NCBI GenBank assembly: GCA_934432885.1
Contig: CAKRYY010000011.1
Location: 6,530-70,529 of the forward strand
DNA: 64,000 bases
Origin: an uncultured Lachnospiraceae bacterium
Lineage (GTDB): Bacteria; Bacillota; Clostridia; Lachnospirales; Lachnospiraceae
Direction: 5' to 3'
How positions within the stretch are numbered: position 1 is the stretch's first letter; each line of letters opens with the position of its first letter. A program made the position numbers and the translations under genes. A model generated the notes under the pieces. It did no database searches and was not told where the DNA came from. It worked only from the letters and a program-made list of their open reading frames with translations. This document shows, one piece after another, positions 63,001 through 64,000 of this stretch.

Positions 63001-63110
63001 TCATAGTCTCAAATTTATTCATAATAAAATCCCGTTTTGTGTGCAAACATACAGAGATATTTTAGCATATTTCTGTTTTCCACACAAAAAATTCAATTTT
63101 CCTCTTGTTT

Positions 63111-64000
63111 TCACCTTCCTCTCCCAACATCCTTAACTTTCTCCCCAATCCACTCCATAAACTTATCGAGCAAATTAATCCCGCCAATTACAAACTGTTT
63201 CATAAACTCATATGCCTTTTCCAGCTTGTCCTTTAGGCTACGATTCTCCTCTCGCAACATCTGATTCTGATACCTCAGCTCTATTACCTGCTCCTTTAGA
63301 TAATCATCTCCATCAACCGCACCAAGCAGTTCCTTCTTAAGCCTTTCCACCTCTTCCAGTTCAAATTCAGCCCGTTCAGTCTGTAATTTTGCAGTATCCG
63401 ATATCATCATCCATTTGTCTGCCTCTTTTTTCGCCATCTCAACTTCCTTCTGTTTATCTGTGAGCTTATCAACATTCTCATAATATTCCAGCCGTAATTC
63501 CGAATTCTTCAAGCGTAAATCCGTTGTTTCCGACTGTAATTTGTGATTTTCGGCTATGGTATCGTCAAGCTTCTTTTGAGTCTCAGACTGTTCTTTTCTA
63601 AAACGATCCCGCTTACTTTCAATTTCTTTTTCCAGAGACTCAATCCGTTCCTCTTTTAATTCCAGAACAACCTGTGCGCCCTCTATCTCCTCCTCAAGAG
63701 CAGCCACTTCCTTCACCCGCTCCTGCTTCTTATAATCCAGTACGGATAAATGCATATTGTGTGTATCTTTCTTTTTCCAGTCAATTCCGTACCGGCTCAT
63801 AATAAGAGCAATATCATCTTTCTCTGCCTCCGCCCACTGCTTCCATTCAGTGTTCCCTTTGCCTTCACTTACAAATCCTCTGGTAGCAAGTGCCGCCTTA
63901 AGACTTGTCTTTGTTTCCAGTCCTCTCTTACAGCCGGATACCCATGGAACAAAATTCAGATGCAAATGCGGTGTTTCCTCATCCAGATGAATATAAGCAC
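63111..64000 (-). CDS. MobV-family relaxase (plasmid recombination/mobilisation enzyme), 5' end outside the window
   Basis: About 296 C-terminal residues are visible. At the window edge the chain reads YIHLDEETPHLHLNFVPWV, the HxDE..PHxH metal-binding motif of Pre/Mob relaxases that nick at a plasmid origin. SLKAALATRGFVSEGKGNTEW follows. Residues about 90-270 form a long charged coiled coil, and the end is KFMEWIGEKVKDVGRG. The gene enters from the right edge. It shows that the AT-rich island is or was on a mobilisable plasmid or element. Confidence 0.92.
   Translation of the reverse strand, partial: AYIHLDEETPHLHLNFVPWVSGCKRGLETKTSLKAALATRGFVSEGKGNTEWKQWAEAEKDDIALIMSRYGIDWKKKDTHNMHLSVLDYKKQERVKEVAALEEEIEGAQVVLELKEERIESLEKEIESKRDRFRKEQSETQKKLDDTIAENHKLQSETTDLRLKNSELRLEYYENVDKLTDKQKEVEMAKKEADKWMMISDTAKLQTERAEFELEEVERLKKELLGAVDGDDYLKEQVIELRYQNQMLREENRSLKDKLEKAYEFMKQFVIGGINLLDKFMEWIGEKVKDVGRGR

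Overview
The window reads as the chromosome of a Gram-positive, low-to-mid GC Clostridia, most likely a Lachnospiraceae gut bacterium. The grounds are the lineage-typical gene set (DnaE, PfkA, SAM-I riboswitch on metK, SleB-type hydrolase, FeoA-FeoB fusion, UAP-type pyrophosphorylase, MoxR/VWA pair, NYN-LOTUS protein, TnpV remnant), strong AGGAGG ribosome binding sites and the absence of any outer-membrane genes. The family-level assignment is inference. Positions 1 to about 46,980 are ordinary core chromosome. They hold argF (cut by the left edge), an SPFH/NfeD membrane pair, a spore-cortex-type hydrolase, proC with a TrmH-type RNA methyltransferase, pfkA, dnaE, a diguanylate cyclase, riboswitch-controlled metK, an HD-GYP phosphodiesterase, murA, an M23 peptidase, dinB, a small HTH regulator, a flavin reductase, a glycosidase-like lipoprotein, hemolysin III, a small alarmone synthetase, galE and a UDP-sugar pyrophosphorylase. 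These are followed by a three-gene MoxR-ATPase/VWA/LRR operon, a DUF3048 protein, a Cys-rich protein, three transporters, an ACT protein, NYN-LOTUS, tRNA-Ala, an ABC-class ATPase, a tandem-repeat lipoprotein, a C11 peptidase, GNAT, FeoAB and asparaginase. Positions 46,985 to 64,000 are accessory and compositionally mosaic. A decayed TnpV gene precedes a GC-rich cassette made of a TetR regulator and a heterodimeric ABC exporter (47,612-51,893). After this the DNA becomes strongly AT-rich and carries a defence island read leftward. One operon (56,114 to 52,074) encodes a RloA-like ATPase, a RloB-like TOPRIM protein and a RloC/PrrC-like ATPase with a CxxC zinc hook and a candidate anticodon-nuclease triad. 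A second operon (62,903 to about 56,264) encodes a cytosine-5 methyltransferase, an MvaI/BcnI-type restriction endonuclease, a DUF4297-like nuclease/effector and an ABC-three-component-type ATPase. Its last small gene, probably the middle component, is broken by frameshifts and by an IS3-family insertion. The promoter of the second operon (TTGACA-N17-TAAAAT) has a perfect palindrome with a LexA-type core, GAAC-ATAT-GTTC, lying in its spacer. This suggests damage-inducible or otherwise repressed expression of the whole restriction/ABC-3C locus. The right edge cuts a MobV (Pre/Mob) relaxase, so the island probably arrived on a mobilisable element. The most interesting parts are the Rlo-like three-gene operon and the promoter-coupled restriction plus ABC-3C operon. 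Core intergenic regions also yield several clear regulatory elements: a SAM-I riboswitch with terminator and promoter, a consensus HD-GYP promoter overlapped by an inverted repeat, palindromic operators at hlyIII and tetR, and about ten intrinsic terminators.
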